Translations under genes and position numbers: made by a program
Assembly (NCBI RefSeq): GCF_965237655.1
Contig: NZ_CBDEGB010000002.1
Span: 434,001 to 498,000 of the forward strand
DNA length: 64,000 bases
Direction: 5' to 3'
From: Poriferisodalis sp965237655
GTDB taxonomy: Bacteria > Actinomycetota > Acidimicrobiia > Acidimicrobiales > Poriferisodalaceae
The notes under the pieces: model-generated
What the model was told of the DNA's origin: nothing
What the model saw: only the letters and a program-made list of their open reading frames with translations
Databases searched by the model: none
In this document: one piece after another, positions 49,022 to 58,345 of the stretch
Position numbering within the stretch: position 1 is the stretch's first letter
Layout: every line of letters starts with the position of its first letter

Positions 49022-50857
49022 ATGGTTCACGAGCGGCGAAGGCTGCGGTTCCTGAGACCTCGGCGCGCCCCCACGACGGCCCTCGTAACGGTCCTGCTGC
49101 TGGTTGCGGCCTGCAGTCCGGGCGCCGAGGAGGCGGCCGAGTCGACCGTCGCTCCACCGGCGACCCAACTCCCCGACGACACCTCCGCCGTTGCGCCCGC
49201 ACCCACCACCGAGGTGCGGCAGGCCGTTGCGCCAACCACACAGGCGCCCCCGGACACAGCGCCGCGCCGCGGCGGGACGCTGCACGTGCTGATGGCCGCC
49301 GACCCGACGCCCATCACCGGCTGGACGCCGTGGGACCACGTGTGCGCATGGTCGTGTCGCAACGTGCTGGACCACGTTCTCGAAACGCTCACGGTGGTCC
49401 TCCCGGATGGTTCTGTCGCGCCGTGGCTGGCGGAGTCGGTCTCGGCCGATGCGTCGCTGCAGCGCTGGACCGTCACGCTGCGGCCCGACATCACCTTCAC
49501 CGACGGCGAGCCGATGGACGCGCTCACCATCAAGACCGGCGTCGACGACTACCTGCGTTCGGGCCGGGCCAGCGGCGGCCATTTGCGGGATGCCCGCATC
49601 GCATCGGTCATCGTTGCCGATGAGCTCAGGTTGATCTTCGAATTGAGCGAGCCCAACGCCGGGCTGCCGGTGGCGCTCGCGGGGCCCGTCGGACGCGTGT
49701 TTTCCATCGCAGCCGCCGAAGCGGACCCGGACATCTTTGCCAGAGGACCGGTCGGCACTGGACCGTTCTTCTTTCGGCGCTGGTCGGCGGGTGAGCCAGC
49801 GGTCCTGGAGGCCAATCCCGACTACTGGCGTACCGCAGCCGACGGCTCGCCTCTGCCGTGGGCTGCTGAGATCCAATTCACCGAGATTCCCGACGAGCGT
49901 GAACGGCTCGCCGTACTGCTGGGCGGTGGCGGCGACATTCTGATGTCGAGATCGGCGGAGCTCTCTACAGCCGCAGCCGTCGCAACCGATGGCGGAGGTC
50001 GCCCGCTCAACGTGATCGGACGCTTTGACGACAACGCTGGCGTCGTGCTGTTCAATCTGCTGCGAGCGCCTCTCGATGACATCCGGGTGCGGCGGGCGCT
50101 GATCGCGGCGGCCGACCAGACCAAACTGCTCGAGGCGCTAGGACCCGATGTCGAGCGGCTCGCGGCAACGCAGTGGTGGGCGCCCGGCAGCATCTGGCAT
50201 TCCGCTGAGGTTGCGGAAGCCTGGCCGGGTCATGACCTGCAGCAGGCTCAATCCCTGCTGCGCGAGTACACGGAGGATCCCGAGCGTTCCGACGATCGAG
50301 ATCCTGGCGAGCCAGTGCGGATCCGCGTCTTGTGCACCGACGATCTCGCGCTAGCGCAGATGACGGCAACGCTGGAACGCCAGTGGGAGGACACCGGCCT
50401 TGTCGATGTCGACGTCGAGACAGTCGCCCGCACGGGGCTCATCAGCCGTGTCATGGGCTCGGTGGTCCAGAGCCCGTCCTTCGCTGGCGACTTCGGTGCC
50501 ACGTGCTGGCGGGTTGGCGGCGAGTCCGATCCAGCGGTGCTGGCGTCCGCAGCTGTCGGACCGGTCCGCACCACGCCGCTGAACGTGTCCAACTTCACCG
50601 GCGAGCATCTCGCGGCGTTGGCGAGCCTGATCAAGGCGACCGACGCGGGGGACGACCGACGACAAGCCGTAGCGAAGCTCATGCTGGAGCTCACCAACGA
50701 GGCTCCCTACGTGTACCTGGGCTACGCCTCGAGCGTCGTGGCAGCGACGGCGGATGTTGCCGGGCTTGGCACCACGACGCTGCCCGACGGCAGCGTGGTC
50801 CAAGGCCAGCGACTCGGTGTCGGCCGTTATGACGAGGTGTGGCTGCGCCGTGAGTGA
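49022..50857 (+). CDS. ABC transporter substrate-binding lipoprotein, family 5 (oligopeptide-type)
   Basis: Exported lipoprotein of 611 residues. Its basic N-terminus is followed by a hydrophobic segment and the lipobox LVAAC (C31), then a Thr/Pro/Ala-rich linker. The family 5 binding domain begins near RRGGTLHVLMAADPTPITG and contains WTVTLRPDITFTDGEPMDALTIK and VGTGPFFFRRWSAGEPAVLEANPDYW. ATG 49022 is the start nearest the signal peptide; the frame is open to 48941. No permease or ATPase gene is adjacent. Substrate may be a peptide, nickel complex or other solute. The stop overlaps rsgA by 8 nt. Confidence 0.85.
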   Translation: MVHERRRLRFLRPRRAPTTALVTVLLLVAACSPGAEEAAESTVAPPATQLPDDTSAVAPAPTTEVRQAVAPTTQAPPDTAPRRGGTLHVLMAADPTPITGWTPWDHVCAWSCRNVLDHVLETLTVVLPDGSVAPWLAESVSADASLQRWTVTLRPDITFTDGEPMDALTIKTGVDDYLRSGRASGGHLRDARIASVIVADELRLIFELSEPNAGLPVALAGPVGRVFSIAAAEADPDIFARGPVGTGPFFFRRWSAGEPAVLEANPDYWRTAADGSPLPWAAEIQFTEIPDERERLAVLLGGGGDILMSRSAELSTAAAVATDGGGRPLNVIGRFDDNAGVVLFNLLRAPLDDIRVRRALIAAADQTKLLEALGPDVERLAATQWWAPGSIWHSAEVAEAWPGHDLQQAQSLLREYTEDPERSDDRDPGEPVRIRVLCTDDLALAQMTATLERQWEDTGLVDVDVETVARTGLISRVMGSVVQSPSFAGDFGATCWRVGGESDPAVLASAAVGPVRTTPLNVSNFTGEHLAALASLIKATDAGDDRRQAVAKLMLELTNEAPYVYLGYASSVVAATADVAGLGTTTLPDGSVVQGQRLGVGRYDEVWLRRE

Positions 50858-51950
50858 CGGCACTGAATCGTTACCGCCGCCGATGCCGAACCCCGAGCAG
50901 CTGGGCTGGTCTCGACGAACCGGACCGGCCCCCCAGATCCCGAAAGGTCACACCGTGAGCCGCGTTGGCGTCGAGCACCGCGGCGCGTATGAACTCCTTG
51001 ACGACGAGGGCCCCAGGATTGGGGCGCTGGATGCCGCTGTCCGCGATGCAGCCCGAACACCGTTGGATTATCCGACCGTCGGCGACTGGGTTGTTCGCTC
51101 GCTGGAAGTCCGACACAACCGCCGCGTCGTGATCACCGACGTGCTGGAGCGCACCTGCTTGCTGTGCCGTCGCGCCTCTGGGCCACGAGCACGGCCGCAG
51201 CTGGTGGCGGCGAACGCCGACATCCTCGCAGTCGTCACCACGCCTGCTCCAACCAGCGACTCCCCTTCGACCGAAGCGGCCAGCGTCGGCCATCGGATCG
51301 AGTGGTATCTGACTGCGGCGTTCGCCGGAGGCGCTCGACCGGTGATTGTCGTGAACAAGATCGACACGGTGTCGGGCGCCGAGTGCGAGGCGAGCGTCGA
51401 TGCCCTGCGTCACCGCCTGGGCGCCGCAGCAGCCGAGGTGCCGATCCTGGTGACGAGCGCCGTCGATGGTCGCGGCCTTGACGGCTTGGGAGCGTTGGCG
51501 AGCGGCGGCGCGACTGTGGCGCTCAGCGGGCCGTCGGGTGTGGGCAAGTCGTCGCTGGCGAACCGGCTCGCAGGGGCCGAAGTAGTACCGGTCGCCCCGC
51601 TGAGTCCCGATGGTCGAGGCCGGCACACCACCGTGCGGCGCCAGCTCGTTCCCGTCGGCGGGCCGGCCGGAGGGACGCTCGTGGACACCCCGGGCTTGCA
51701 GGATCTGATCCCCTGGGGCGGCGATCTGGGGTTGCCCCGCTCGTCAGGCCCGCTTGACGGGCTTGCGATGGCATTCGGCGAGATCGCCGCACTCGCGCAG
51801 AGCTGCCGCTTTGGGGACTGCGCGCACACCGTCGAGCCGGACTGCGCTGTGACGGCTGCAGTGACAGCCGGCGAGCTGCCAACCGAGCGCCTGAGCACCT
51901 ACCTCGAACTCGTGGCGGACATGGATACCGGGGATCCATTCGGCAGCTAG
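50850..51950 (+). CDS. rsgA: Small ribosomal subunit biogenesis GTPase RsgA
   Basis: Circularly permuted GTPase of 366 residues that helps 30S maturation. The order G4 (VNKID), G1 (SGPSGVGKSS, 226-235), G3 (DTPGLQD) is the permuted order of the family. The C-terminal zinc knuckle C-x4-C-x-H-x5-C is CRFGDCAHTVEPDC. The N-terminal OB domain is divergent. GTG 50850 lies within the end of the preceding gene. The usual partner neighbours (psd, orn) are absent. Confidence 0.92.
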   Translation: MSDGTESLPPPMPNPEQLGWSRRTGPAPQIPKGHTVSRVGVEHRGAYELLDDEGPRIGALDAAVRDAARTPLDYPTVGDWVVRSLEVRHNRRVVITDVLERTCLLCRRASGPRARPQLVAANADILAVVTTPAPTSDSPSTEAASVGHRIEWYLTAAFAGGARPVIVVNKIDTVSGAECEASVDALRHRLGAAAAEVPILVTSAVDGRGLDGLGALASGGATVALSGPSGVGKSSLANRLAGAEVVPVAPLSPDGRGRHTTVRRQLVPVGGPAGGTLVDTPGLQDLIPWGGDLGLPRSSGPLDGLAMAFGEIAALAQSCRFGDCAHTVEPDCAVTAAVTAGELPTERLSTYLELVADMDTGDPFGS

Positions 51951-51986
51951 CGCGCGTCTGGCTGAAGTACTGCCTCAGCGCCGCGC

Positions 51987-52823
51987 TTAGCGGCCCTTGA
52001 ATTCGGGCGGGCGCTTGTTCATGAATGCGTCGACGCCCTCTTGGTAGTCGTCGCTGTCGAAGCAGGCCCGGATCATCGCTTCTACCTCGGCGAAATCGCG
52101 CTGAGACTCCGGCTTCTGCCACTGCGTCAACGCCGCCTTCGCCGCCGCAATGGTGAGCGGTGCGTTCTGGCCGATCAGCTCGGTCCATTCGTCGACGGAA
52201 GCCTCTAGGTGCGCCTTGGGCACGACCCGGTTCACGAGGCCCATCTGCAGTGCCTCCTGCGCTCCGAAGCGATCAGCCAGGAAGAAGATGCGCTTGGCCG
52301 CTGATGGTCCGACCAGACGCATCAGCGTGCCGATACCTGCGGCGCCATAACCGAGTCCCAGGCGAGCGGCGGGGATGGTGAACTGGGCGTCCTCGGCCGC
52401 GACGCGCAGGTCGGCCGTCAGCGCCACCGCGAGCCCGCCGCCGATGCAGTAGCCACCGATGGCGGCGATGAGCGGCTTGGACAAGCCCAGCAGCGCTGCG
52501 TGCGCCCGTGACGTCGTGTCGTCGTAGCTGCGGTTGCCGCTCGCATCGGAACGCTGCGCGCCGAATTGGCTGATGTCGGCACCTGCTGCGAAGGCGCGCT
52601 CGCCGGCCCCTCGGATCACCACCACCCGGATCTCGTGGTCGTTCTCGAGCTCGGAGGCGGCAGCGGTGATGCCGTCCCACATCTGCGCGCTGATGGCGTT
52701 GTGCCGCTCCGGATGATCCAAGATGATGCGGCCCACGTGGCCGTCACGTTCGAGATGCACCTGTCCGCTCACGGCGGCCGACGCTACCGGTCGTGCCGTG
52801 GCCATGACGGGAGCGATAGGCAT
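51987..52823 (-). CDS. Enoyl-CoA hydratase/isomerase family protein
   Basis: Crotonase-fold protein of 278 residues. Oxyanion-hole segments are ERAFAAGADISQFG and GGYCIGGGLAVALTADLRVA; FTIPAARLGLGYGAAG follows. The C-terminal FDSDDYQEGVDAFMNKRPPEFKGR is the usual crotonase end. Start ATG 52823, or 52805 six codons later. A second crotonase gene lies 58 bp upstream on the same strand, so both may act in one acyl-CoA pathway. The reaction (hydration, isomerisation or decarboxylation) cannot be told. Confidence 0.88.
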   Translation of the reverse strand: MPIAPVMATARPVASAAVSGQVHLERDGHVGRIILDHPERHNAISAQMWDGITAAASELENDHEIRVVVIRGAGERAFAAGADISQFGAQRSDASGNRSYDDTTSRAHAALLGLSKPLIAAIGGYCIGGGLAVALTADLRVAAEDAQFTIPAARLGLGYGAAGIGTLMRLVGPSAAKRIFFLADRFGAQEALQMGLVNRVVPKAHLEASVDEWTELIGQNAPLTIAAAKAALTQWQKPESQRDFAEVEAMIRACFDSDDYQEGVDAFMNKRPPEFKGR

Positions 52824-52881
52824 GGCTGCCCTACCGGCGCCCGAGTCTCTGCCGCGTTGCAGGCAATTGAAGAGAACGAAG

Positions 52882-53709
52882 TCACTCCTCGGGTGGGACC
52901 CAGCTGGCGTCGCGGCGTTCCCGGAAGGCGGCGATGCCCTCGGCGGCCTCGTCGCTTTGAAAGAGCCGCTGGCTGAGTTCCGTCGTCCACTCCCAGGCCT
53001 CGGAGCGGGGCATCTGCGGCACCCTCGCAACCAGCTGCTTCGTGTGTGCCAGCGCGTTGGGACCGCCCCGCACCAACCGCCGCAGCGTCGATGCGACTTC
53101 GTCGTCGAGCAGCTCTCGGGGTACGGCACGGTTGATCAGCCCGGCCGCTGCGGCACGCGGTGCGGGCACCCGTTCGCCCTCGAGGAACAGCTCGCTGGCA
53201 TCAGCACGGCGCAGCTTCGGCAAGCACACCACCGAGATCACCGCAGGCGCCACGCCGATGCGGACTTCGGTGAACCCGATGATTGCGTCGTCGGCCGCGA
53301 TGGAGATGTCCATCGCCGCTGCTAGTCCCACGCCGCCAGCGGTGACGTGACCGGCCAGCCGGCCCACCACGGGCTTGTCGCAGGTCATGATCTTCTCGAG
53401 GATCTCCACGAAGTTGTAGCGAAGCGTCGGCTGAGGCACCCCGGGCTGGGCGGCCCGCAAGTCGGCGCCGGCGCAGAACGTGTTGCCGACATGGGTGAAC
53501 AGCACGGCGCGCACCTCGGGATCGGCAAGCGCAGCCTCGAAGTGGTCGCCGATCGCGTTCACGATCTCGACGCTGAGCGCATTGCGGTAGTCGGGCCGGT
53601 TCAGGGTGATCGTTGCCACCCCGCCTGCCACCGAATAGAGCGCAGCAGCGTCAGGGTCGTCGGTGGGTGTGCGGGCGTGAGCGTCTTTGCCAGCGTTGTC
53701 CTGAGTCAT
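52882..53709 (-). CDS. Enoyl-CoA hydratase/isomerase family protein
   Basis: Crotonase-fold protein of 275 residues. Key segments are ATITLNRPDYRNALS, GNTFCAGADLRAAQPG, GHVTAGGVGLAAAMDISIA and GFTEVRIGVAPAVISVVCLP with an acidic residue at the usual catalytic place. It ends with the typical SDEAAEGIAAFRERRDASW. ATG 53709 is preferred; GTG 53727 six codons upstream is possible. Divergent from the mscS-like gene, upstream of the second crotonase gene and probably co-transcribed with it. Substrate unknown. Confidence 0.88.
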   Translation of the reverse strand: MTQDNAGKDAHARTPTDDPDAAALYSVAGGVATITLNRPDYRNALSVEIVNAIGDHFEAALADPEVRAVLFTHVGNTFCAGADLRAAQPGVPQPTLRYNFVEILEKIMTCDKPVVGRLAGHVTAGGVGLAAAMDISIAADDAIIGFTEVRIGVAPAVISVVCLPKLRRADASELFLEGERVPAPRAAAAGLINRAVPRELLDDEVASTLRRLVRGGPNALAHTKQLVARVPQMPRSEAWEWTTELSQRLFQSDEAAEGIAAFRERRDASWVPPEE

Positions 53710-53774
53710 CGCAGCGATGCTAGGCACCGAGCCCCTGGCTCACGGGCTTTGGGGCGACTCCTAGGCTGCCCGGG

Positions 53775-54950
53775 ATGACCTCACTCCTCGCTCAGGCCGA
53801 GTCCGCTACCGATGCGGTGGATGCACTCCTAGAAGCCAGCCGCAGTACGGAGGTGTGCGGTACCGAGCCCAGCTGGATCTGCGAACGCCTACTGGATTGG
53901 ACGGGCAGCGAGGGGCTGGCGTCGGCGTCGGTATGGATCGTGGACAAGCCCCTCACGGTGCTGGTGATCCTGCTGCTCACCGTTGTCGCTCGCCGAGTCA
54001 TGCGGCGCGCCATCGACCACATGGTGGAGCGGATCGCCAGCGACAAGAAGAACGCAGAGCAACATGAGGCCGCCCGCACTGCCGAAGAGGGCCGAACGTG
54101 GGATCCCGACCGGCTCGCGGCCAAGATGAGTCAGCTGCGGGAGCGAACGGTGCGCGCCAGCCAACGGGCGAAGACTCTCGGGACGCTGTTCAAGAGCGTC
54201 GCCTCCACGATCATCTGGGCTGTCGCGCTGATGATGCTGCTCGGCGAGTTCGACGTGAACCTCGGCCCTCTCATCGCAGGCGCCGGCATCATTGGCGTCG
54301 CGGTCGGCTTTGGTGCCCAGTCCCTCGTGCGAGACCTGCTGACGGGCGTCTTCATGCTGATCGAGGACCAGTACGGCGTCGGCGACGTGGTCGATCTCGG
54401 CGATGCGGTCGGCACCGTCGAGTCCGTGGGGCTGCGGACCACACGTCTTAGGGACCTGTCCGGCACGGTCTGGCATGTGCCCAATGGAGCGATCGCCCGG
54501 GTCGGAAACATGTCGCAGCTGTGGGCTCGCGTGCCGCTCGACCTTGACGTGGCCTATGACACCGACCTCGACGAGGCAATGGCGATCATCAAACGGGTTG
54601 CGGATGACGTATGGCACGAGCAGGGCGAGAGCACCACGGTCCTCGAGGAACCCAACGTGGTTGGCGTGCAAGCCTTCGGTGCCGACGCGGTCACCCTCCG
54701 GGTCATGGTGAAGACCGAGCCCGCTGAGCAGTGGGCCACGGCACGCCTGTTGCGCAAGCGCATCAAGGACGCCTTCGACGAGGCCGGCATCGAGATCCCC
54801 TTCCCCCAGCGCACTGTCTGGGTGCGCAATGGCGAGCCAGACCAGACCGCGCCCGCAGCAGCGGCCGCATTCGATCGTCCGGTGGCGCCAGCCTCAAGCG
54901 AGGCCGGGCACGCCGAATCCGACAGCGACGGCGGCGACTCAGACCTGTAG
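53775..54950 (+). CDS. Mechanosensitive channel, MscS family
   Basis: Membrane channel of 391 residues. TM helices are near 53-76 and 133-155, and the pore helix with the MscS-type AGAGIIGVAVGFGAQSLVRDLL is at about 170-193. Then come the beta domain (DQYGVGDVVDLGDAVGTVESVGLR and WHVPNGAIARVGNMS) and a C-terminal alpha/beta domain. The last 30 residues are Ala/Ser/Asp-rich and likely disordered. It opens under membrane tension to release solutes on osmotic downshock. Start ATG 53775; divergent from the crotonase genes with a 65-bp gap. Confidence 0.92.
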   Translation: MTSLLAQAESATDAVDALLEASRSTEVCGTEPSWICERLLDWTGSEGLASASVWIVDKPLTVLVILLLTVVARRVMRRAIDHMVERIASDKKNAEQHEAARTAEEGRTWDPDRLAAKMSQLRERTVRASQRAKTLGTLFKSVASTIIWAVALMMLLGEFDVNLGPLIAGAGIIGVAVGFGAQSLVRDLLTGVFMLIEDQYGVGDVVDLGDAVGTVESVGLRTTRLRDLSGTVWHVPNGAIARVGNMSQLWARVPLDLDVAYDTDLDEAMAIIKRVADDVWHEQGESTTVLEEPNVVGVQAFGADAVTLRVMVKTEPAEQWATARLLRKRIKDAFDEAGIEIPFPQRTVWVRNGEPDQTAPAAAAAFDRPVAPASSEAGHAESDSDGGDSDL

Positions 54951-54971
54951 ACCCCAAAGAGCGGCGCTCGT

Positions 54972-55015
54972 CCGAGCAGCGCTCACCGCAGCGGCGCTGG
55001 GACCGAGCTGCTCGG
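54972..55015. terminator. Inverted repeat between convergent mscS-like gene and valS
   Basis: CCGAGCAGC at 54972-54980 pairs with GCTGCTCGG at 55007-55015, with an inner AGCGC/GCGCT pairing. It fills the 77-bp gap between two convergent genes and could stop transcription from both sides. No T-run follows, so assignment as a terminator is tentative. Confidence 0.4.
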
Positions 55016-55027
55016 GACCGTCTTGCG

Positions 55028-57667
55028 TCAGTCTGCGTCGCCGAGCACGACGGCGACCTCGGGACGGGTCGCCGATCCGTTGGCGCGAAGCGAGAGCTCG
55101 CCGATGCGACCGGCGTCGGTGAGATCGCTGCGAGTGAGATCCAGCAGCGCGATGTCGGCGGCCGAAGCGGTGACCGTGACGTGGTCCGCAGGCACTCGAA
55201 GACTCCGCTTCGCCTCGGTCTTGGCGCGGCGCACCTCGCTCAGCACTGCAGCAGTGACGGACAAAGCGCCAGAGTGATTGCCTGAAGCGAGTGCTGTGAG
55301 GTCTTCGGCGTTCGGCCAACTGGCAGCGTGGACCGAGCCGTCGCGCCACCACGACCAGATCTCTTCGGTGACGAAGGGCAGGAACGGCGCGAACAGGCGC
55401 ACCAGGGTGTCCAGCGTCACGGTGAGCGTGCGATGCGCGTCTGCTGCCGCCTCGGCACCTTGACCGCCGTACGCACGTCCCTTGACCAGTTCGACGTAGT
55501 CGTCGGTGAACTGCCGGAAGAACTGCTCGGTCCGTTCCAGAGCCCGCGCGTAGTCGAATAACTCGAATGCGTCGGTAGTGGCGCGCACCAGATCTGCGAG
55601 CGCAGCGAGCAACGCAGCGTCGAGCGCATTGCCGACTGGTTCGTCGGGGCGGCTGCCGTCGCCGTGGGCGGCATCGCCCGCCAGTGTCAGCGCGAACTTC
55701 GCGGCGTTCAACAGCTTGATCGCCAGGCGGCGCCCGATCTTCATCTGGCCTTCGTCGAAGGCGGTGTCGGTGCCGGGCCGTCCGTTGGCTGCCCAGTAGC
55801 GAACGGCGTCGGCGCCGTAGGTGTCGAGCAGGTCCACCGGCGTCACCACATTGCCCTTGGACTTGGACATCTTCTTGCGGTCCGGGTCGAGGATCCAGCC
55901 CGACAGTGCACAGTGCCGCCACGGCGCACAGTCGTGGCCGAGGTGACTCCGCACTGCAGTAGAGAACAGCCAGGTGCGGATGATGTCGTGACCCTGGGGG
56001 CGCATGTCCATCGGGTAGGTGCGCGCCCACAGATCAGGATCCTCACTCCACCCGCATGCGATCTGGGGCGTCAGTGACGATGTCGCCCAGGTGTCCATCA
56101 CATCGAGATCCCCGACGAAGCCGCCGGGCTTGCCACGCTGCGACTCGTCGTAGCCGGCCGGCACGTCGCTGCTCGGATAGACCGGCAGAGCACGATCGTC
56201 GGGGACGAGCGGCCGCTCCCAGATCGGCTCGCCGGCGTCGTCGAGCGGGTACCAAAGCGGGATCGGCACGCCGAAATAGCGCTGACGGCTGATCAGCCAA
56301 TCGCCGCTCAGACCTTCGATCCAATTCGTGTAGCGGCCCTGCATGTACGGCGGATGCCACGTCATCTCCGAGCCACGGGCGATCAGCGCGTCACGCAACT
56401 CGGCATCACGCCCGCCGTTGCGGATGTACCACTGGCGACTCGACACGATCTCGAGCGGCCGGTCGCCCTTCTCGAAGAACTTCACCGCGTGAGTGACGGG
56501 TCGTGGCTCGCCGATGAGCTCGCCCGAGTCGCGCAGCAGCTCGACGGTCGCAATCCGAGCGCCTCCAACGGTGCGGCCTGCCAGGCGCTCATACGCCTCG
56601 CGCCCCGCAGGCGAGTCGATGCCCGGAGGCGGATCCGCAGCAATGCGACCCCGGCGGTCCACGATCGCCCGCACGGGCAGGTCCAGCTCGCGCCACCACG
56701 TCACGTCGGTGGTGTCGCCGAAGGTGCAGATCATGGCGATGCCGGTGCCCTTATCGGGCTCGGCCAGCTTGTGGGCAACCACTGGGACTTCCACTCCGAA
56801 CAGCGGCGTCACCACGGTTGAGCCGAACAGCGGCTGGTAGCGCTCGTCATCAGGGTGGGCCACGAGCGCCACGCACGCGGCCAGCAGTTCCGGCCGGGTC
56901 GTCTCGATCTCGACTGTGCCATTTGACGCTGGGCCACTCGATGCTGGGACGTTGCGGCCGCCTTGTGAGTCCATGCGATGGAAAGCGATGCGGTGGTATG
57001 CGCCGGGCCGCTCGCGGTCTTCGAGTTCGGCCTGGGCGACTGCGGTGCCGAAGGTGACGTCCCACAGCGACGGCGCTTCGATCTGGTACGCCTCGCCACG
57101 CGCGAGGTTCTCCAGGAATGCACGCTGCGCGACTCGCTGGCAGCGTTCGTCGATCGTGGCGTAGGTCATCGACCAGTCCACGCTCAGTCCGAGTTGGCGC
57201 CACAGCTCCTCAAAGGCCCGTTCGTCGGTGGCGGTGAGCACATGACACAGTTCGATGAAGTTGCGCCTCGAGATCGCCAGTTCGCCGCGTGCCTCGACCG
57301 CCGCCGGATCGCCGCCGTCGGACGGAGGCGCGAAGCCCTCGTTATAGGGGAGCGAGGGATCGCAGCGCACGCCGAAGTAGTTCTGCACGCGCCGCTCGGT
57401 CGGCAGGCCGTTGTCGTCCCAGCCCATCGGGTAGAAGACCTCGTCGCCGGCCATGCGTCGGTAGCGGGCGATGTTGTCGGTGTGGGTGTAGCTGAAGACG
57501 TGGCCCATGTGCAGCGAGCCGCTGACGGTCGGCGGTGGCGTGTCGATGCTGAACACCTGCTCGCGGGTGGCAGTGCGATCGAAGCGGTACACGCCGTCGG
57601 CTTCCCAGCGCTGCGACCACTTCGCCTCGAGCCCGTCGACCGTGGGCTTGTCGGGCACCTGCGTCAT
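55028..57667 (-). CDS. valS: Valyl-tRNA synthetase
   Basis: Class I aminoacyl-tRNA synthetase of 879 residues charging tRNA-Val. The HIGH motif is HMGH (53-56) in PPPTVSGSLHMGHVFSYTH, and KMSKS is intact in DRKKMSKSKGNV. The editing domain and the C-terminal anticodon-binding region (FAPFLPFVTEEIWSWW) are present. Both start, MTQVPDKPTVDGLEAKW at 57667, and length agree with actinobacterial-type ValS lacking a long tail. Monocistronic, convergent with the channel gene. Confidence 0.96.
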   Translation of the reverse strand: MTQVPDKPTVDGLEAKWSQRWEADGVYRFDRTATREQVFSIDTPPPTVSGSLHMGHVFSYTHTDNIARYRRMAGDEVFYPMGWDDNGLPTERRVQNYFGVRCDPSLPYNEGFAPPSDGGDPAAVEARGELAISRRNFIELCHVLTATDERAFEELWRQLGLSVDWSMTYATIDERCQRVAQRAFLENLARGEAYQIEAPSLWDVTFGTAVAQAELEDRERPGAYHRIAFHRMDSQGGRNVPASSGPASNGTVEIETTRPELLAACVALVAHPDDERYQPLFGSTVVTPLFGVEVPVVAHKLAEPDKGTGIAMICTFGDTTDVTWWRELDLPVRAIVDRRGRIAADPPPGIDSPAGREAYERLAGRTVGGARIATVELLRDSGELIGEPRPVTHAVKFFEKGDRPLEIVSSRQWYIRNGGRDAELRDALIARGSEMTWHPPYMQGRYTNWIEGLSGDWLISRQRYFGVPIPLWYPLDDAGEPIWERPLVPDDRALPVYPSSDVPAGYDESQRGKPGGFVGDLDVMDTWATSSLTPQIACGWSEDPDLWARTYPMDMRPQGHDIIRTWLFSTAVRSHLGHDCAPWRHCALSGWILDPDRKKMSKSKGNVVTPVDLLDTYGADAVRYWAANGRPGTDTAFDEGQMKIGRRLAIKLLNAAKFALTLAGDAAHGDGSRPDEPVGNALDAALLAALADLVRATTDAFELFDYARALERTEQFFRQFTDDYVELVKGRAYGGQGAEAAADAHRTLTVTLDTLVRLFAPFLPFVTEEIWSWWRDGSVHAASWPNAEDLTALASGNHSGALSVTAAVLSEVRRAKTEAKRSLRVPADHVTVTASAADIALLDLTRSDLTDAGRIGELSLRANGSATRPEVAVVLGDAD

Positions 57668-57753
57668 GCGCGGCAAAGCTACCGGCGCGCTCGGGCGGTG
57701 GCCGAGACTGAGCGACCGCCCCGCACGCGAGGTGAATCCCAAGAAAACAGAAC

Positions 57754-57772
57754 TGTTACAGAATTGTCACAG
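57754..57772. promoter_or_regulatory. Paired TGTnACA palindromes upstream of the small membrane protein
   Basis: TGTTACAG (57754-57761) and TGTCACAG (57765-57772) are repeated with an 11-bp period, one helical turn; each TGT-N-ACA is itself palindromic. They lie in the 204-bp region between divergent valS and the 113-residue membrane protein. A dimeric regulator binding both is plausible. No consensus promoter could be fixed with confidence nearby. Confidence 0.45.
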
Positions 57773-57871
57773 AAGCGCAACGACATTGACTAGTGTGTAC
57801 GGTGGTTGTCGACTGCGGAGGCGGAAGGCAGCTGCAGTCAAGTACTGCCGACCAAAGGGGGGTCGATAAGC

Positions 57872-58213
57872 ATGATGACGACAATTTTGACGCTGATCAT
57901 CCTGGGCATGGTGTTCCAGGGAGCGATGGTCGTCGTGGACAGTGTCCTTGACACGGCCAAAGTGAACGACACGCTGAAGTCCATACCGATTATCGGCAGC
58001 AACCTGAATCTGATCTGGGCCTACTTGTTAGTACTGGTTTCGCAAGCCAATGACGGCGGAGCCTTGTTTGGGTACGGGGCCAGTTTCGAAGTGCTGTCAC
58101 TCGGACGCTTCGGTATGGATGTGGCCACGGCCATCGCCATTGTTGCGTTCATCCCGGTTCGAGACGCTGCAATCAGCGCCTTGAAGCAGGGCATTGGAGG
58201 ACGCGGCGACTAG
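57872..58213 (+). CDS. Small membrane protein of unknown function
   Basis: Protein of 113 residues with three hydrophobic segments (about 4-25, 44-60, 82-100), interrupted by a polar turn (QANDGGALFGYG). I do not recognise a family. ATG 57872 has a GGGGGG site about 8 nt upstream; the frame is open 22 codons earlier but without a better site. The gene has its own long upstream region with paired palindromes and its own strong terminator, so it is probably a regulated single-gene unit. Its composition is less GC-rich than its neighbours, consistent with many Ile, Thr and Asn codons. Confidence 0.75.
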   Translation: MMTTILTLIILGMVFQGAMVVVDSVLDTAKVNDTLKSIPIIGSNLNLIWAYLLVLVSQANDGGALFGYGASFEVLSLGRFGMDVATAIAIVAFIPVRDAAISALKQGIGGRGD

Positions 58214-58272
58214 CCAGCGTCATGAGCGGCGCCAGTGAGGGCGCCGCGCTATCGGCAACGAGCCGACGTAGG

Positions 58273-58298
58273 GGCACCCCTTCAGGGGGGTGCCTTTT
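58273..58298 (+). terminator. Rho-independent terminator of the small membrane protein gene
   Basis: Perfect 8-bp GC stem, GGCACCCC (58273-58280) with GGGGTGCC (58287-58294), 6-nt loop and TTTT immediately after. It is the clearest intrinsic terminator in the window, 60 bp after the stop codon of the small gene and just before the convergent CoA transferase. Confidence 0.85.
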
Positions 58299-58345
58299 GC
58301 GTTGCCCTCCATGAGTTCGGAACGGCTGGGGGCTCGACGTGACCG

